A stretch of 64,000 bases of DNA from the NCBI RefSeq assembly GCF_030409875.1, contig NZ_JAUFQR010000001.1, forward strand, positions 434,001 to 498,000. The letters are read 5' to 3'. This document shows positions 28,566 to 38,600 of this stretch, piece after piece. Source of the stretch: Chryseobacterium tructae. Its GTDB lineage: Bacteria > Bacteroidota > Bacteroidia > Flavobacteriales > Weeksellaceae. The notes under the pieces were generated by a model. The model ran no database searches and was not told where the DNA came from. It worked only from the letters and a program-made list of their open reading frames with translations. Made by a program: the position numbers and the translations under genes. Position 1 is the first letter of the stretch; every line of letters starts with the position of its first letter.

Positions 28566-29660
28566 ATGAAACAAGTAAAGAATTTTCTTTTATTCTTAGT
28601 TTGTACATTTTTCTTTTCAAAAAGTTTTGCCCAAAAAGGTGAGGCATTGAGAGATAAAGTCCAAATCTTCTATTATGGCTGGTATGGTAATCAGAAAACA
28701 GATGGCAGCCTGCAGCACTGGAATCATGAAATTATTCCGCATTGGAGCAATCCTCAATGGAATAATCTTGGGAATCATAAAGGAGGTGACGATATTGGAG
28801 CCAATTTTTATCCGGAATTAGGCAATTACAGTTCCAATGATAAAACGATCATAGAAAAACACATGAAGATGATAAAAGATTCAGGTGTAGGCGTTGTGGT
28901 CGTAAGCTGGTTGGGAAAAGACTCTTTTACCGATAAAAGTTTGATACAGTATCTGGACATCGCAGACCGTTTCCATTTAAAAATAGCATTCCACATAGAA
29001 CCGTTTTATAAATCGGTGACAGAACTTAGAGATCAGCTTTCTTATCTTGTGAAAACATATTCCGATCATCCCGCTTTTTACAAAAAGGATGGGAAGCCTT
29101 TGTACTATGTCTATGACAGCTATAAAATAGCTCCTGAGGAGTGGGCGAAGCTGCTTTCTAAAAATGGAGAGAAGAGTGTACGCAATACAGAATTAGATGG
29201 ACTGTATATCGGTTTATGGGTAGAAAAAAATGATTCTGTCTTTTTCGATAAAGCTGGATTTGATGGTTTTTATACCTATTTTGCCAGTGAAGGATTCGTT
29301 TTTGGCAGCACAACTGCTAATTGGGATTTCATGGCTCAATATGCCAAAGAGCATCAGCTTATTTTTATCCCGTGTGTAGGGCCTGGTTATTCCGATACCA
29401 GAATCAGACCTTGGAATGAAGCGAATTTTAAAAGCAGGGAAAACGGTAAATACTATGAAAAAATGTTTGATGCAGCCATTAAAGTTCATCCACAATTTAT
29501 AGGGATTACTTCTTTTAATGAATGGCATGAAGGAACTCAGATAGAACCTGCCATTCCTAAAAAGACTGGGGATTTTACCTACGAAAATTATGGAAAAGAT
29601 CCATGGATGTATATCAAAGAAACCAAGCGTTTAGCGGATAAGTTTTTAAAAGGAAAGTAA
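28566..29660 (+). CDS. Exported GH99-like glycosidase (endo-alpha-mannosidase type)
   Basis: A 364-aa secreted enzyme with signal peptide MKQVKNFLLFLVCTFFFSKSFA. The mature part matches the GH99/WbsX-like TIM-barrel family: VQIFYYGWYGNQKTDG near the start, NFYPELGNYSS, DSGVGVVVVSWLGKDS, and the C-terminal GITSFNEWHEGTQIEPA with its catalytic-type acidic residues. Bacteroidota GH99 enzymes cleave within alpha-mannan or N-glycan chains. No SusC/SusD pair is nearby, so this is not a typical polysaccharide-utilisation locus. Its position behind lpxB may hint at processing of a self glycan, which is inference. Confidence 0.85.
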   Translation: MKQVKNFLLFLVCTFFFSKSFAQKGEALRDKVQIFYYGWYGNQKTDGSLQHWNHEIIPHWSNPQWNNLGNHKGGDDIGANFYPELGNYSSNDKTIIEKHMKMIKDSGVGVVVVSWLGKDSFTDKSLIQYLDIADRFHLKIAFHIEPFYKSVTELRDQLSYLVKTYSDHPAFYKKDGKPLYYVYDSYKIAPEEWAKLLSKNGEKSVRNTELDGLYIGLWVEKNDSVFFDKAGFDGFYTYFASEGFVFGSTTANWDFMAQYAKEHQLIFIPCVGPGYSDTRIRPWNEANFKSRENGKYYEKMFDAAIKVHPQFIGITSFNEWHEGTQIEPAIPKKTGDFTYENYGKDPWMYIKETKRLADKFLKGK

Positions 29661-29697
29661 AACTTTTTATGTAAACGTGATTTCATAGCAAAAATAT

Positions 29698-29740
29698 AAG
29701 CGCCCTGTTAATCTCTTTGAAGATGGCAGGGTGTTTTATT
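29698..29740 (+). terminator. Weak terminator-like hairpin after the GH99-like gene
   Basis: Imperfect CGCCCTG ... CAGGGTG pairing followed by TTTTATTT. Confidence 0.35.
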
Positions 29741-29798
29741 TAGTAATTACAGTGATAGCAAGCGAATTTTCAATTTCTTATATTGAAAATGTAATTGA

Positions 29799-31577
29799 TT
29801 GAAATTGAATAGAGAACCTTTGCTGATCTTGGCCATATGTTTTATTCTTGGAATTTTTTTTCAGGATAAGTTTACGTTGGAGAAAGGCTGGATATATGGA
29901 ATTGTTGCTATTAATCTTGGAATTGTAATTTCTATTTTCTTTACTACTTATTTTTTGCATAAATCCAGAGTAATTTTAATGGGAATGTTGTTTTTGGGAA
30001 TAGGATGTATTCTTCACTTTTATAATACTCTATCTCAAAAAAATAATCTTCCGACCCATAAAAAAGAAATTGTTGTTTTTAAAATTTCCCAGAAATTAAA
30101 TTCAACAGAAAAATACAAGAAATATGAAGGGGTGGGGGAATGGGGAGGAATTAGTTTTAATTCTATCTTTTATATTCCCAAAAATAATGCAGAATTAGAC
30201 TTTAAGCATTATTACAAAGCTGAAACCTATATTACACAACCCCAAAAACCTCAATATGATTTTCAATTCAATTATGCGCAATATCTGAAAAGAAGAAATA
30301 TTGACCATCAGGCTTATATCTCAAACGAAATTTCTTCTACAGAAAGAAATGATTTGAGTTATAGGGATCAGATTAAACAGTATAGGCTCAATGTTTTGTG
30401 GAAAATCGACAACACGAAAATGTCTGAAACTACCAGAGCATTTTTGAAAGGAATTATCCTGGCAGACAGAACTGAAATGGATGCCACTACTGTTCAGGAT
30501 TTCAACAGGTCTGGACTGGTTCATTTATTGGCTATTTCAGGAACTCATATTGTAATTATTTTTGGCCTTTTTTATTTTTTGATGATTCGTTTCATTCCAT
30601 TGCAGTTTAGAAAATATGCGATTATTTTAAGTCTGATTTTTATTTGGTTGTTTGCCTTGTTTATTGGATTTGGGAACTCAGTGCTGAGGGCCTGTATCAT
30701 GTTGACAGTGTATTTTATTTTTGTTATTCTGCAGAGAAAACCGGATTTATTACACTCGCTAGCTTTGTCAGTATTTATTATTTTAGTGTTTGATTCTCAG
30801 CAACTTTTTGATGTAGGATTCCAGCTTAGTTTTCTGGCTGTATTAGGAATATTTTGGTTGAATCAACCTCTTTTGAAGCTTTTTCCTAGACAGGATAATT
30901 ATTTTAAAAAACTAATCTTTAATACGATCACAATATCCTTATCTGCACAATTGGCAACACTTCCATTGGTATTGTATTACTTTCATCAGTTTTCGTTGAT
31001 TTCGATTATTGCCAATTTTATTATTGTTCCTTTTTCTGAAGTGATTATTGTGTTTTCATTTCTGATGACACTTCTTATTGCTTTGGGTATTGATTTTAGC
31101 TTTATTAATAAACTGTATGATGTTTCTATTCAGTTCCTTTTGAAGGGGATTCATTGGTTTGCTGGAGCAGATGCTGTATTGATCAAAAATATTCCAATGA
31201 ATTTGATCGAAGTATTATCAGTATCAGTAATAGTATATTTACTGAGAGCCTTAATTTTAAAATTTTATTTTAAAAATTCCATGAATTTCATCATTGCTGT
31301 TTTGGCGTTTTTAATGATAAGAACTGGATTCAATGTCTTTGAAAATCAGAAGAAAGAAGTGCTTTTTCATGTTTTTAAAAAGAAGGAAATTATTTCAATA
31401 AAGAATGGGAGTAAAGCTTGCTTTTGGATTCAGGATATGACAGACAAGGAAAAAGTTTTACAATTTGTGGTTGAACCTTATTGTTCATCCAGAAGAATAG
31501 AGCATTTTGAAATAAGGCAAATTCCTTTTTCAACTAAAAAAATAGTTTTTGAGGATCAGGTTTATGATATGAAATAA
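29799..31577 (+). CDS. comEC: ComEC/Rec2 family competence membrane protein
   Basis: A 592-aa polytopic protein that forms the inner-membrane channel for single-stranded DNA uptake. An N-terminal DUF4131-like region has two or three helices and a soluble OB-like part. The Competence domain follows, with the hallmark GLVHLLAISGTHIVIIFGLFYF (residues ~240-262) and FQLSFLAVLGIFWL. The C-terminal hydrolase-like domain of longer ComEC proteins is absent. The start is a TTG at 29799, immediately after an in-frame TGA; no ATG fits better (MKLNREPLLILAICF). Confidence 0.88.
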   Translation: MKLNREPLLILAICFILGIFFQDKFTLEKGWIYGIVAINLGIVISIFFTTYFLHKSRVILMGMLFLGIGCILHFYNTLSQKNNLPTHKKEIVVFKISQKLNSTEKYKKYEGVGEWGGISFNSIFYIPKNNAELDFKHYYKAETYITQPQKPQYDFQFNYAQYLKRRNIDHQAYISNEISSTERNDLSYRDQIKQYRLNVLWKIDNTKMSETTRAFLKGIILADRTEMDATTVQDFNRSGLVHLLAISGTHIVIIFGLFYFLMIRFIPLQFRKYAIILSLIFIWLFALFIGFGNSVLRACIMLTVYFIFVILQRKPDLLHSLALSVFIILVFDSQQLFDVGFQLSFLAVLGIFWLNQPLLKLFPRQDNYFKKLIFNTITISLSAQLATLPLVLYYFHQFSLISIIANFIIVPFSEVIIVFSFLMTLLIALGIDFSFINKLYDVSIQFLLKGIHWFAGADAVLIKNIPMNLIEVLSVSVIVYLLRALILKFYFKNSMNFIIAVLAFLMIRTGFNVFENQKKEVLFHVFKKKEIISIKNGSKACFWIQDMTDKEKVLQFVVEPYCSSRRIEHFEIRQIPFSTKKIVFEDQVYDMK

Positions 31578-31691
31578 AAAATTTTGATTTTTTGGTTTTT
31601 CTTTATTTATAACGCATAAAGCTCTTATTTAGAAAGATTACAAACTGTCTAATTGTGAGATTTCTCACTTTTCGATCTTGTTAACATTTCT

Positions 31692-31699
31692 TAATTTTG
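31692..31699 (+). promoter_or_regulatory. -7 box of the sdhCAB operon
   Basis: TAATTTTG (TAnnTTTG) 24 nt before the sdhC ATG. Confidence 0.5.
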
Positions 31700-31723
31700 T
31701 GGGAAATTCAAATTTAAACTTAT

Positions 31724-32386
31724 ATGGCAGGTTTAACGAGTTCTACGATAGGTAGAAAATACGCTATGGCATTATCAGCTATGTTTTTGCTGATTTTTCT
31801 TATACTGCATTTGACAACCAATTTGTTATCAGTTCTAAACAGGGATGCATTCAATACAGCATCTGAGTTTATGGGCTATAATCCTTTTGTGCAGTTCTTA
31901 ATGCAGCCTATTCTTGGTTTTGCAGTAATTTTCCATTTTGCGATGGGATTTGTGCTTGAAATCAAGAATAATAAAGCGCGTCCAGTAAAGTATGCATCAA
32001 ACAATGCTGCTGTAAATTCTTCATGGATGTCCAGAAATATGATTATTTCCGGGGCAGTTGTGTTGGCTTTCTTGGCGCTTCACTTATATGATTTCTGGTT
32101 ACATGAAATCAACTATAAGTATGTAGAGGGAATCGCTCCCGATTCAGAACGTTTCTGGCCGGAACTTCATGAGAAGTTTGCAGATTTATGGAGAGTAGCT
32201 CTATATGTGATCTCTTTTGTACTATTGGGCTTACACTTGGCTCACGGATTCCAGTCTTCATTCCAGTCTATTGGAGCAAGACATCCAAAATATACGCCCG
32301 TGATCAAGGCTTTCGGAACATGGTATTCTATCCTTATTCCGGCAGGATTTATCATCGTGGCAGTTTTTCATTTTATAACTCAATAA
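31724..32386 (+). CDS. sdhC: Succinate dehydrogenase cytochrome b subunit
   Basis: A 220-aa di-haem membrane anchor of the Bacteroidota/B. subtilis type (TIGR02046-like), with five transmembrane helices. Conserved haem-ligand histidines appear in LILHLTTNLLS, FHFAMGFVLE, ALHLYDFWLHE and GLHLAHGFQSSFQSIG. It anchors SdhA/SdhB to the inner membrane and passes electrons to or from menaquinone. First gene of sdhCAB, 15 nt before sdhA. There is no separate sdhD, as expected for this type. Confidence 0.95.
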   Translation: MAGLTSSTIGRKYAMALSAMFLLIFLILHLTTNLLSVLNRDAFNTASEFMGYNPFVQFLMQPILGFAVIFHFAMGFVLEIKNNKARPVKYASNNAAVNSSWMSRNMIISGAVVLAFLALHLYDFWLHEINYKYVEGIAPDSERFWPELHEKFADLWRVALYVISFVLLGLHLAHGFQSSFQSIGARHPKYTPVIKAFGTWYSILIPAGFIIVAVFHFITQ

Positions 32387-32401
32387 TATCAATATACTAG
32401 T

Positions 32402-34441
32402 ATGAGTAAATTAGATTCAAGAATTCCAGCGGGTCCTCTTAAAGACAAGTGGAAAAATCATAAAGATCATATGAACCTTGTTGCACCAAACAACAGAGAT
32501 AAGATTGATATTATTGTTGTAGGTACAGGTTTGGCAGGAGGTTCTGCTGCAGCTACTTTAGCTGAGCAAGGATATAATGTAAAAGCATTCTGCTACCAGG
32601 ATTCTCCAAGAAGAGCGCACTCTATTGCAGCTCAGGGAGGGATTAACGCAGCTAAAAATTACCAAGGAGATGGTGACTCTACCTACAGATTGTTCTACGA
32701 TACCATCAAAGGTGGTGACTATAGAGCAAGAGAGGCTAACGTTTACAGATTAGCTGAAGTTTCTGCAAATATTATTGACCAGTGTGTTTCCCAAGGAGTT
32801 CCTTTCGGTAGAGATTACGGCGGTCAGTTAGATAACCGTTCATTTGGTGGGGTTCAGGTAAAAAGAACATTCTACGCAAAAGGACAAACAGGACAACAGT
32901 TATTATTAGGAGCATACTCTTCAATGAGCCGTCAAATCGGTAAAGGGAGAATCAAGATGTACAACCGTCATGAAATGCTAGACCTTGTAATTGTTGACGG
33001 AAAAGCAAGAGGAATTATCGCAAGAAACCTTGTAACAGGTGAAATCGAAAGACATTCAGCACACGCAGTTGTAATCGCTTCAGGAGGATACGGAAACGTA
33101 TATTTCCTTTCTACCAACGCAATGGGATCAAACGTTTCTGCTGCTTGGAAGATCCACAAAAAAGGAGCTTATTTTGCAAACCCTTGCTATGTACAGATTC
33201 ACCCGACTTGTATTCCGGTTCATGGAACTCAGCAGTCTAAATTAACTTTGATGTCTGAATCATTAAGAAACTCCGGAAGAATCTGGGTTCCTAAAAAGAT
33301 TGAAGATTCAGTAGCCATCAGAGAAGGTAAATTAAGACCTGAAAACATTAAAGAAGAAGATAGAGATTACTATTTAGAAAGAAGATATCCTGCATTCGGT
33401 AACCTTGTACCGAGAGACGTTGCTTCAAGAGCAGCTAAAGAAAGATGTGATGCCGGATTCGGAATCGAGAATAATGATACTCAGGAAGGGGTATACCTTG
33501 ATTTCTCTACAGAGATCATGAAAAAAGGTAAAGAAGCCGCTATCGAAAAACATATTCACAATCCTACAGAGCAGCAGCTTTATGACCTTGGTAAGAGCTG
33601 GGTTGAGGAGAAATACGGTAACTTATTCGTAATGTACGAAAAAATTACAGCTGATGATCCTTACAAAACTCCAATGAAGATCTATCCTGCAGTTCACTAT
33701 ACAATGGGTGGTGTATGGGTTGATTATAACCTTCAGTCTACCATCCCTGGATGTTTCGTAATTGGTGAAGCTAACTTTTCAGATCACGGAGCTAACAGAC
33801 TTGGTGCATCTGCATTGATGCAAGGTCTTGCAGACGGATATTTCGTATTGCCTTATACGATCGCAGATTACCTTTCTGCAGATATCAGAACAGGAGAAAT
33901 TCCTACCTCTTCAGCAGCGTTTGACGAAGCCGAAAAAGGAATTAAAGATAAAGTTGATTTCTTCATTAATAATAAAGGAACTCACTCAGTAGACCACTTC
34001 CACAAGAAACTAGGACACATCATGTGGAATAAAGTAGGAATGGGAAGAACTCCTGAAGGATTGAAAGAAGCAATCAAAGAAATTGAAGAAGTAAGAAACG
34101 ACTTCTGGAAGAACGTAAAAGTACCTGGAGAAGGTGATGGAATGAACACTGAGCTTGAAAAAGCATTCAGAGTAGCAGACTTCCTTGAACTAGGACAGCT
34201 AATGGCTATCGATGCGTTAAACAGAGAAGAATCTTGTGGTGGTCATTTCCGTTGGGATCACGCTACTCCGGATGGAGAAGCGGAAAGAGACGACGTAAAT
34301 TTCAAATACGTCGGAGCTTGGGAATATCAGGGAGAAAATATCAATGCGGAAGTATTGCATAAAGAAGAACTGATATATGACAACATCGAGGTTAAACTAG
34401 AAGTTATAAATAATCTCCAACCTATAAATATAACATTATGA
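32402..34441 (+). CDS. sdhA: Succinate dehydrogenase flavoprotein subunit
   Basis: A 679-aa FAD-linked catalytic subunit. The dinucleotide-binding motif [20 protein letters not shown] lies near residues 38-57. The FAD-attachment segment contains [13 protein letters not shown]. Active-site segments [13 protein letters not shown] and [13 protein letters not shown] are present. It oxidises succinate to fumarate in the TCA cycle. Its stop overlaps the sdhB start by four bases (ATGA), implying translational coupling. Codon use is richer in C-ending codons, consistent with high expression. Confidence 0.97.
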   Translation: MSKLDSRIPAGPLKDKWKNHKDHMNLVAPNNRDKIDIIVVGTGLAGGSAAATLAEQGYNVKAFCYQDSPRRAHSIAAQGGINAAKNYQGDGDSTYRLFYDTIKGGDYRAREANVYRLAEVSANIIDQCVSQGVPFGRDYGGQLDNRSFGGVQVKRTFYAKGQTGQQLLLGAYSSMSRQIGKGRIKMYNRHEMLDLVIVDGKARGIIARNLVTGEIERHSAHAVVIASGGYGNVYFLSTNAMGSNVSAAWKIHKKGAYFANPCYVQIHPTCIPVHGTQQSKLTLMSESLRNSGRIWVPKKIEDSVAIREGKLRPENIKEEDRDYYLERRYPAFGNLVPRDVASRAAKERCDAGFGIENNDTQEGVYLDFSTEIMKKGKEAAIEKHIHNPTEQQLYDLGKSWVEEKYGNLFVMYEKITADDPYKTPMKIYPAVHYTMGGVWVDYNLQSTIPGCFVIGEANFSDHGANRLGASALMQGLADGYFVLPYTIADYLSADIRTGEIPTSSAAFDEAEKGIKDKVDFFINNKGTHSVDHFHKKLGHIMWNKVGMGRTPEGLKEAIKEIEEVRNDFWKNVKVPGEGDGMNTELEKAFRVADFLELGQLMAIDALNREESCGGHFRWDHATPDGEAERDDVNFKYVGAWEYQGENINAEVLHKEELIYDNIEVKLEVINNLQPINITL

Positions 34442-35208
34442 GTGCAAAAAAAGGCTTACATCTTACGCTGAAAATTTGGAGACAGAAAAATAGTAAAACT
34501 AAAGGTCAGTTTGAGACCTACAAAATATCAGATGTATCTACAGACTCTTCATTTTTGGAGATGTTGGATATTCTGAACGAAAACTTAATTAACGAAGGAA
34601 AAGAACCTATCGCTTTCGATCACGACTGTCGTGAAGGGATCTGCGGAATGTGTTCTCTTTACATCAACGGTAGAGCTCATGGTCCTGATACAGGTATTAC
34701 TACTTGTCAGCTTCACATGAGAATGTTCAAAGATGGAGAGACTATCGTTATTGAACCTTGGAGAAGTGCTGCTTTCCCTGTTATCAAAGACTTGATGGTA
34801 GACAGAAGCGCATTCGACAGAGTAATGGCAGCAGGTGGTTTCATCTCTGTAAATACTTCAGGAAATACATTGGATGCTAACGCTATTCCTGTTCCTAAAG
34901 AAGATGCAGACAAGGCAATGGATGCTGCTGCTTGTATCGGATGTGGAGCTTGTGTAGCAACATGTAAAAAAAACGGATCAGCAATGCTGTTTGTAGGAGC
35001 TAAGGTTTCTCAGTATGCATTACTTCCTCAAGGTAGAGTAGAAGCTAAGAGAAGAGTTCTGAACATGGTGAAAGCTATGGACGAAGAAGGATTCGGAAAC
35101 TGTTCAAACACTGGTGCTTGTGAAATTGAATGCCCTAAAGGTATTTCTCTTGAGAATATCGCAAGAATGAACAGAGAATATATGTCTGCTCTTGTAGATC
35201 AAGGATAG
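34438..35208 (+). CDS. sdhB: Succinate dehydrogenase iron-sulfur subunit
   Basis: A 256-aa subunit with three Fe-S clusters. The [2Fe-2S] ligands are in [21 protein letters not shown] with a downstream TTCQLHM. Two cysteine groups for [4Fe-4S]/[3Fe-4S] are [12 protein letters not shown] and [15 protein letters not shown]. It links the SdhA flavin to the SdhC haems. Last gene of the operon, followed 18 nt later by a strong terminator. Confidence 0.97.
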   Translation: MSAKKGLHLTLKIWRQKNSKTKGQFETYKISDVSTDSSFLEMLDILNENLINEGKEPIAFDHDCREGICGMCSLYINGRAHGPDTGITTCQLHMRMFKDGETIVIEPWRSAAFPVIKDLMVDRSAFDRVMAAGGFISVNTSGNTLDANAIPVPKEDADKAMDAAACIGCGACVATCKKNGSAMLFVGAKVSQYALLPQGRVEAKRRVLNMVKAMDEEGFGNCSNTGACEIECPKGISLENIARMNREYMSALVDQG

Positions 35209-35226
35209 AATTGATTCAAAATACTT

Positions 35227-35260
35227 AAAAATCGCCCTCGTTTCGGGGGCGATTTTTTTT
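35227..35260 (+). terminator. Terminator of sdhCAB
   Basis: AAAAATCGCCCTCG/CGGGGGCGATTTTT with a TTT loop and an eight-T run. Confidence 0.88.
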
Positions 35261-35493
35261 ATATTAGTATTTTAGTTGTTAAAGTTTGTTAACTTATTGA
35301 CAGATCTTAGGTTTACTTTGCCGAATAAGTATATATTTGGAGGGCAGTTGAATGATCTGAAAAGCTTATCATTTCAGTTGCTTTTTGCCCCTGAAAAATT
35401 GAGAGATAAAGTAATTGAAATGTCCCTTTTTATCGGTGGTAATAAAATTTTTAAAAAAAATAATCAGTGTGAATTAACATGCCCTAAAAAGCG

Positions 35494-35501
35494 TATTTTT
35501 G
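35494..35501 (+). promoter_or_regulatory. -7 box of the TlpA-like lipoprotein gene
   Basis: TATTTTTG (TAnnTTTG) 19 nt before the ATG at 35521. Confidence 0.5.
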
Positions 35502-35520
35502 TGTAATATTAAAAATTGAA

Positions 35521-37050
35521 ATGAAAAAATATCTTTTATTGTTTATCATCGCGATTTTCGTGATGTCTTGTTCAAAAAAAGTAGAAGTAAAAGGGAAAAT
35601 TACAGGAAGCTCACCATTAGAAAGAATCGAATTTGTAGAAGCTTCTGGAGTAGGAACCTTGCCTTTAATTAATATTGGTCTGGATAAAGATGGAAACTTT
35701 TCAGGAAGCTTTGATGCTCCTAAAGACGGAATGTATGTTATCAATTATGCCAGCAAACAAAACTTAATCTATCTTGAAGGAGGACAAAAAGTAAATATCT
35801 CAGGAAATGCATTAACATTCCCTAATGAATATGTGATTACCGGAGATGCTAAAAAGAATAATGATTTCCTTACAGCAACCCAAAAATTCTTGGGAGACTA
35901 TGGTAATAAAGTTAACTTAAGACAGTTAATGGCTGGCGATGAAGCTGCATTTGTTAAAGGGATGCAAAAAGTAGAATCGGATATCAATAAGAATGTTGAT
36001 GATCTTGCAGCTAAAAATAACCCTAGTAAAGCCCTTTTAGACTGGAAGAAAAACGATGTTAAAGTAACGATCCTTAATCTTCTTGCTAATTATGAAATGT
36101 CACACGGAGCAATGTCTGGTAATCCTTCTTATAAGCCTTCTAAAGCTTTGACGGATTATGAAACTAAACTTGACAGTGATAAAGACGCAATGGTGAAAAC
36201 TATTCCGCTTTACAGACAATATCTTCTTGTAAAAATGACTCCGGATTTCCAAAAATATGCGGAAGCGAACAGTAAAAATAAAACTGGAATCACTACTTCA
36301 GAAATGTTTGCTAAATATCTGAGCACTAAAAAAGATATCTCTCAAACAGCAAAAGACTACCTTTTAGCATTTGTAATGGCTCAGGCAGATATTCACCCAA
36401 CCTCTCCAACTGCTAATATTGATAAGATCAAGAAACTTATTGATACAGATATCAAAGATGCTACGATCAAAAGTGATCTGTTAAAAATGCAGATGGCAAT
36501 TACAGGTCTTAAGATTGGTGAAGTTGCTCCTGAAGCTGCTCTGATAAAACAAGACGGAAAAGCATACAAGCTTTCTGAAAACAAAGGAAAACCTTATATG
36601 GTATTCTTCTACGCTTCATGGAATCCTTATATCGGTGAAGCTACAATGCCGGTTTTAAAAGAAGTTGTAAATTTCTACAAGTCTAAAATGAACTTTGTTT
36701 TTGTAAATGTAGATGATACAAAAGATCAGTTTATTAAAACAAGCAATTCTTTATTAAAAGGAATTCCAGGAGTAAACGTTTACGGAGAAAAAGGAATGGA
36801 ATCTGACATCGCTAAAAAATACGGAGTATATGGATTCAAGTTGCCTTGCTTTGTAATTGTGGATAAAGATGGAAAAATTGCCAGCAGATCATTTGTAAAT
36901 CTTGGTGAGCAGGAATTAGTAACCATTTTGGATAAACTTACAGGGCTTTCAGCTCCAAGAGTAGACCCGAATGCACAAATGCAGCCTCAATTACAGGTTG
37001 ATCCTACTGCACCGCAGCCTGCAAATCCTCAACCTGCACCTACAAAATAA
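35521..37050 (+). CDS. TlpA/DUF4369-like lipoprotein lacking the redox CXXC
   Basis: A 509-aa envelope lipoprotein. Signal peptide MKKYLLLFIIAIFVMSC, with the lipobox cysteine at 17. The N-terminal beta domain (VKGKITGSSPLERIEF...) is DUF4369-like, followed by a helical middle. A thioredoxin-fold domain occupies ~330-475: GEVAPEAALIKQDGKAYKLS, GKPYMVFFYASWNPYIGEAT, then the cis-Pro loop YGFKLPCFVIVDKDGK. Where thioredoxins have WCxxC, this protein has WNPYI, so it cannot do dithiol exchange through that site. The tail is Pro/Gln-rich. Family membership is clear; its function is probably structural or binding. Confidence 0.88.
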   Translation: MKKYLLLFIIAIFVMSCSKKVEVKGKITGSSPLERIEFVEASGVGTLPLINIGLDKDGNFSGSFDAPKDGMYVINYASKQNLIYLEGGQKVNISGNALTFPNEYVITGDAKKNNDFLTATQKFLGDYGNKVNLRQLMAGDEAAFVKGMQKVESDINKNVDDLAAKNNPSKALLDWKKNDVKVTILNLLANYEMSHGAMSGNPSYKPSKALTDYETKLDSDKDAMVKTIPLYRQYLLVKMTPDFQKYAEANSKNKTGITTSEMFAKYLSTKKDISQTAKDYLLAFVMAQADIHPTSPTANIDKIKKLIDTDIKDATIKSDLLKMQMAITGLKIGEVAPEAALIKQDGKAYKLSENKGKPYMVFFYASWNPYIGEATMPVLKEVVNFYKSKMNFVFVNVDDTKDQFIKTSNSLLKGIPGVNVYGEKGMESDIAKKYGVYGFKLPCFVIVDKDGKIASRSFVNLGEQELVTILDKLTGLSAPRVDPNAQMQPQLQVDPTAPQPANPQPAPTK

Positions 37051-37070
37051 TAAACTTTAATATAGATCAG

Positions 37071-37098
37071 AACCTTATCTTCGGATAAGGTTTTTTTT
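37071..37098 (+). terminator. Terminator after the TlpA-like gene
   Basis: AACCTTATC-TTCG-GATAAGGTT with a stable TTCG tetraloop, then eight T. Confidence 0.85.
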
Positions 37099-37102
37099 AT
37101 TG

Positions 37103-37110
37103 TATTTTTG
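37103..37110 (+). promoter_or_regulatory. -7 box of the rlmD operon
   Basis: TATTTTTG immediately after the preceding terminator, 48 nt before the rlmD ATG. Confidence 0.5.
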
Positions 37111-37158
37111 CAAAGTGAAACTTTTGAAGTTTCGATTAGGAAAATAGAAAATTTTAGA

Positions 37159-38571
37159 ATGAGTAGAAAGAATAAGAAAAATTTAGTTCTTGAAAATATA
37201 AAGCTGTTGAATGCCGGAGCAAAAGGTGTGGCAATTGGTAAAACAGAAGATGGTAAAACAGTATTAGTTTCGGGAGCAATTCCAGGTGATATTGTAAATG
37301 TTAGAGTGAAAAAAGCCAAGTCCAAATATTATGAAGGTGAAGCTGTAGAAGTACTGGAAAAGTCTCCTTTCAGAACAGAACCAAAATGTATTCACTTTGG
37401 AACTTGTGGTGGATGTAAATGGCAAAATATGAGCTACGAAAAGCAGCTTGATTTTAAACAGGAAGAAGTCTATAATAATATTAAAAGAATTGGTGGGATC
37501 GAGGATTTTGAAACCCTATCCATTCTGGGCTCTAAAGAACAGTATTTTTATAGAAATAAAATGGAGTTTTCTTTCTCCAATGCGAGATGGCTTACCCAAT
37601 ACGAGATCAGCTCTGAAGAAAACTTTGGAAGCAAAGATGCTCTAGGTTTCCATATTCCGGGAATGTGGAGTAAGATCTTAGATCTTAAAGAATGTTTTCT
37701 ACAGGAAGACCCTTCCAATGCAATCCGATTAGCGGTGAAGAAATATGCTGTTGACAACGGATTAGACTTCTTTGATGTAAGAAATCATGAAGGATTCCTG
37801 AGAACGTTGATGATGAGACAAAACTCTAAAGGAGAGTGGATGGTATTATTCCAGCTTTTTAGAGAAGAAAAAGAAAATAGAGAAAAACTTTTTGCATTTA
37901 TATTAGAGAAGTTTCCGCAAATTAAGACATTGGTGTATGCTATTAATCCAAAGGCCAATGACTCTATTTATGATCTGGATATCAACATCTATTTTGGAGA
38001 AGGATATTTAATGGAAGAAATGGATGGACTGAAATTTAAAATCGGGCCTAAATCATTCTTCCAGACCAACTATAAGCAAGCCCTGGAATTATACAGAAAA
38101 ACACTTGAATTTGCAGATCTGAAAGGAGATGAAGTAGTGTACGATTTATATACAGGAACAGGAACCATTGCTCAGTATGTGGCAAGAAATGCAAAACAGG
38201 TTATCGGAATAGAATCTGTTCAGGAAGCAATTGATGCAGCCATTGAACATGCTGAATTAAATGGCCTTACCAATACAACGTTCTATTGTGGAGATATGAA
38301 AAATGTCTTTAACGACGAGTTTATGGAGAACCATCCTAAAGCAGATGTGTTGATTACAGATCCACCAAGAGATGGAATGCACCAAAAAGTAGTTGAGCAA
38401 ATCTTGAAGTTGGCTCCTGAAAAAGTAGTGTATGTAAGCTGTAATTCAGCTACGCAGGCAAGAGACTTAGCATTGATGAAAGAACACTATACTGTAGTAA
38501 AAATATTACCGGTAGATATGTTCCCACAAACTCATCACGTAGAAAATATAGCATTGCTGATTAAAAAATAA
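37159..38571 (+). CDS. rlmD: 23S rRNA (uracil-C5)-methyltransferase RlmD
   Basis: A 470-aa SAM-dependent methyltransferase of the RumA/TrmA family. An N-terminal TRAM domain (NAGAKGVAIGKTEDGKTVLV...) is followed by an iron-sulfur cysteine cluster (CIHFGTCGGCKWQNM). The catalytic domain has VYDLYTGTGTIAQYVA, ITDPPRDGMH and nucleophile motif VYVSCNSATQ. I start at ATG 37159 (MSRKNKKNLVLENI); the upstream TTG at 37108 lies inside the promoter. First gene of a unit with the DUF6452 and DUF6048 genes. Family members may target U1939 or U747; the exact site is not determined by sequence. Confidence 0.93.
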   Translation: MSRKNKKNLVLENIKLLNAGAKGVAIGKTEDGKTVLVSGAIPGDIVNVRVKKAKSKYYEGEAVEVLEKSPFRTEPKCIHFGTCGGCKWQNMSYEKQLDFKQEEVYNNIKRIGGIEDFETLSILGSKEQYFYRNKMEFSFSNARWLTQYEISSEENFGSKDALGFHIPGMWSKILDLKECFLQEDPSNAIRLAVKKYAVDNGLDFFDVRNHEGFLRTLMMRQNSKGEWMVLFQLFREEKENREKLFAFILEKFPQIKTLVYAINPKANDSIYDLDINIYFGEGYLMEEMDGLKFKIGPKSFFQTNYKQALELYRKTLEFADLKGDEVVYDLYTGTGTIAQYVARNAKQVIGIESVQEAIDAAIEHAELNGLTNTTFYCGDMKNVFNDEFMENHPKADVLITDPPRDGMHQKVVEQILKLAPEKVVYVSCNSATQARDLALMKEHYTVVKILPVDMFPQTHHVENIALLIKK

Positions 38572-38600
38572 TTTAATTAAATTTGAGCTCAAATCTTAAT

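Noticed and set aside
35276..35506. 76-aa + frame between sdhB and the TlpA-like gene
   Set aside because: Lies across the promoter of the next gene, with no recognisable protein features.
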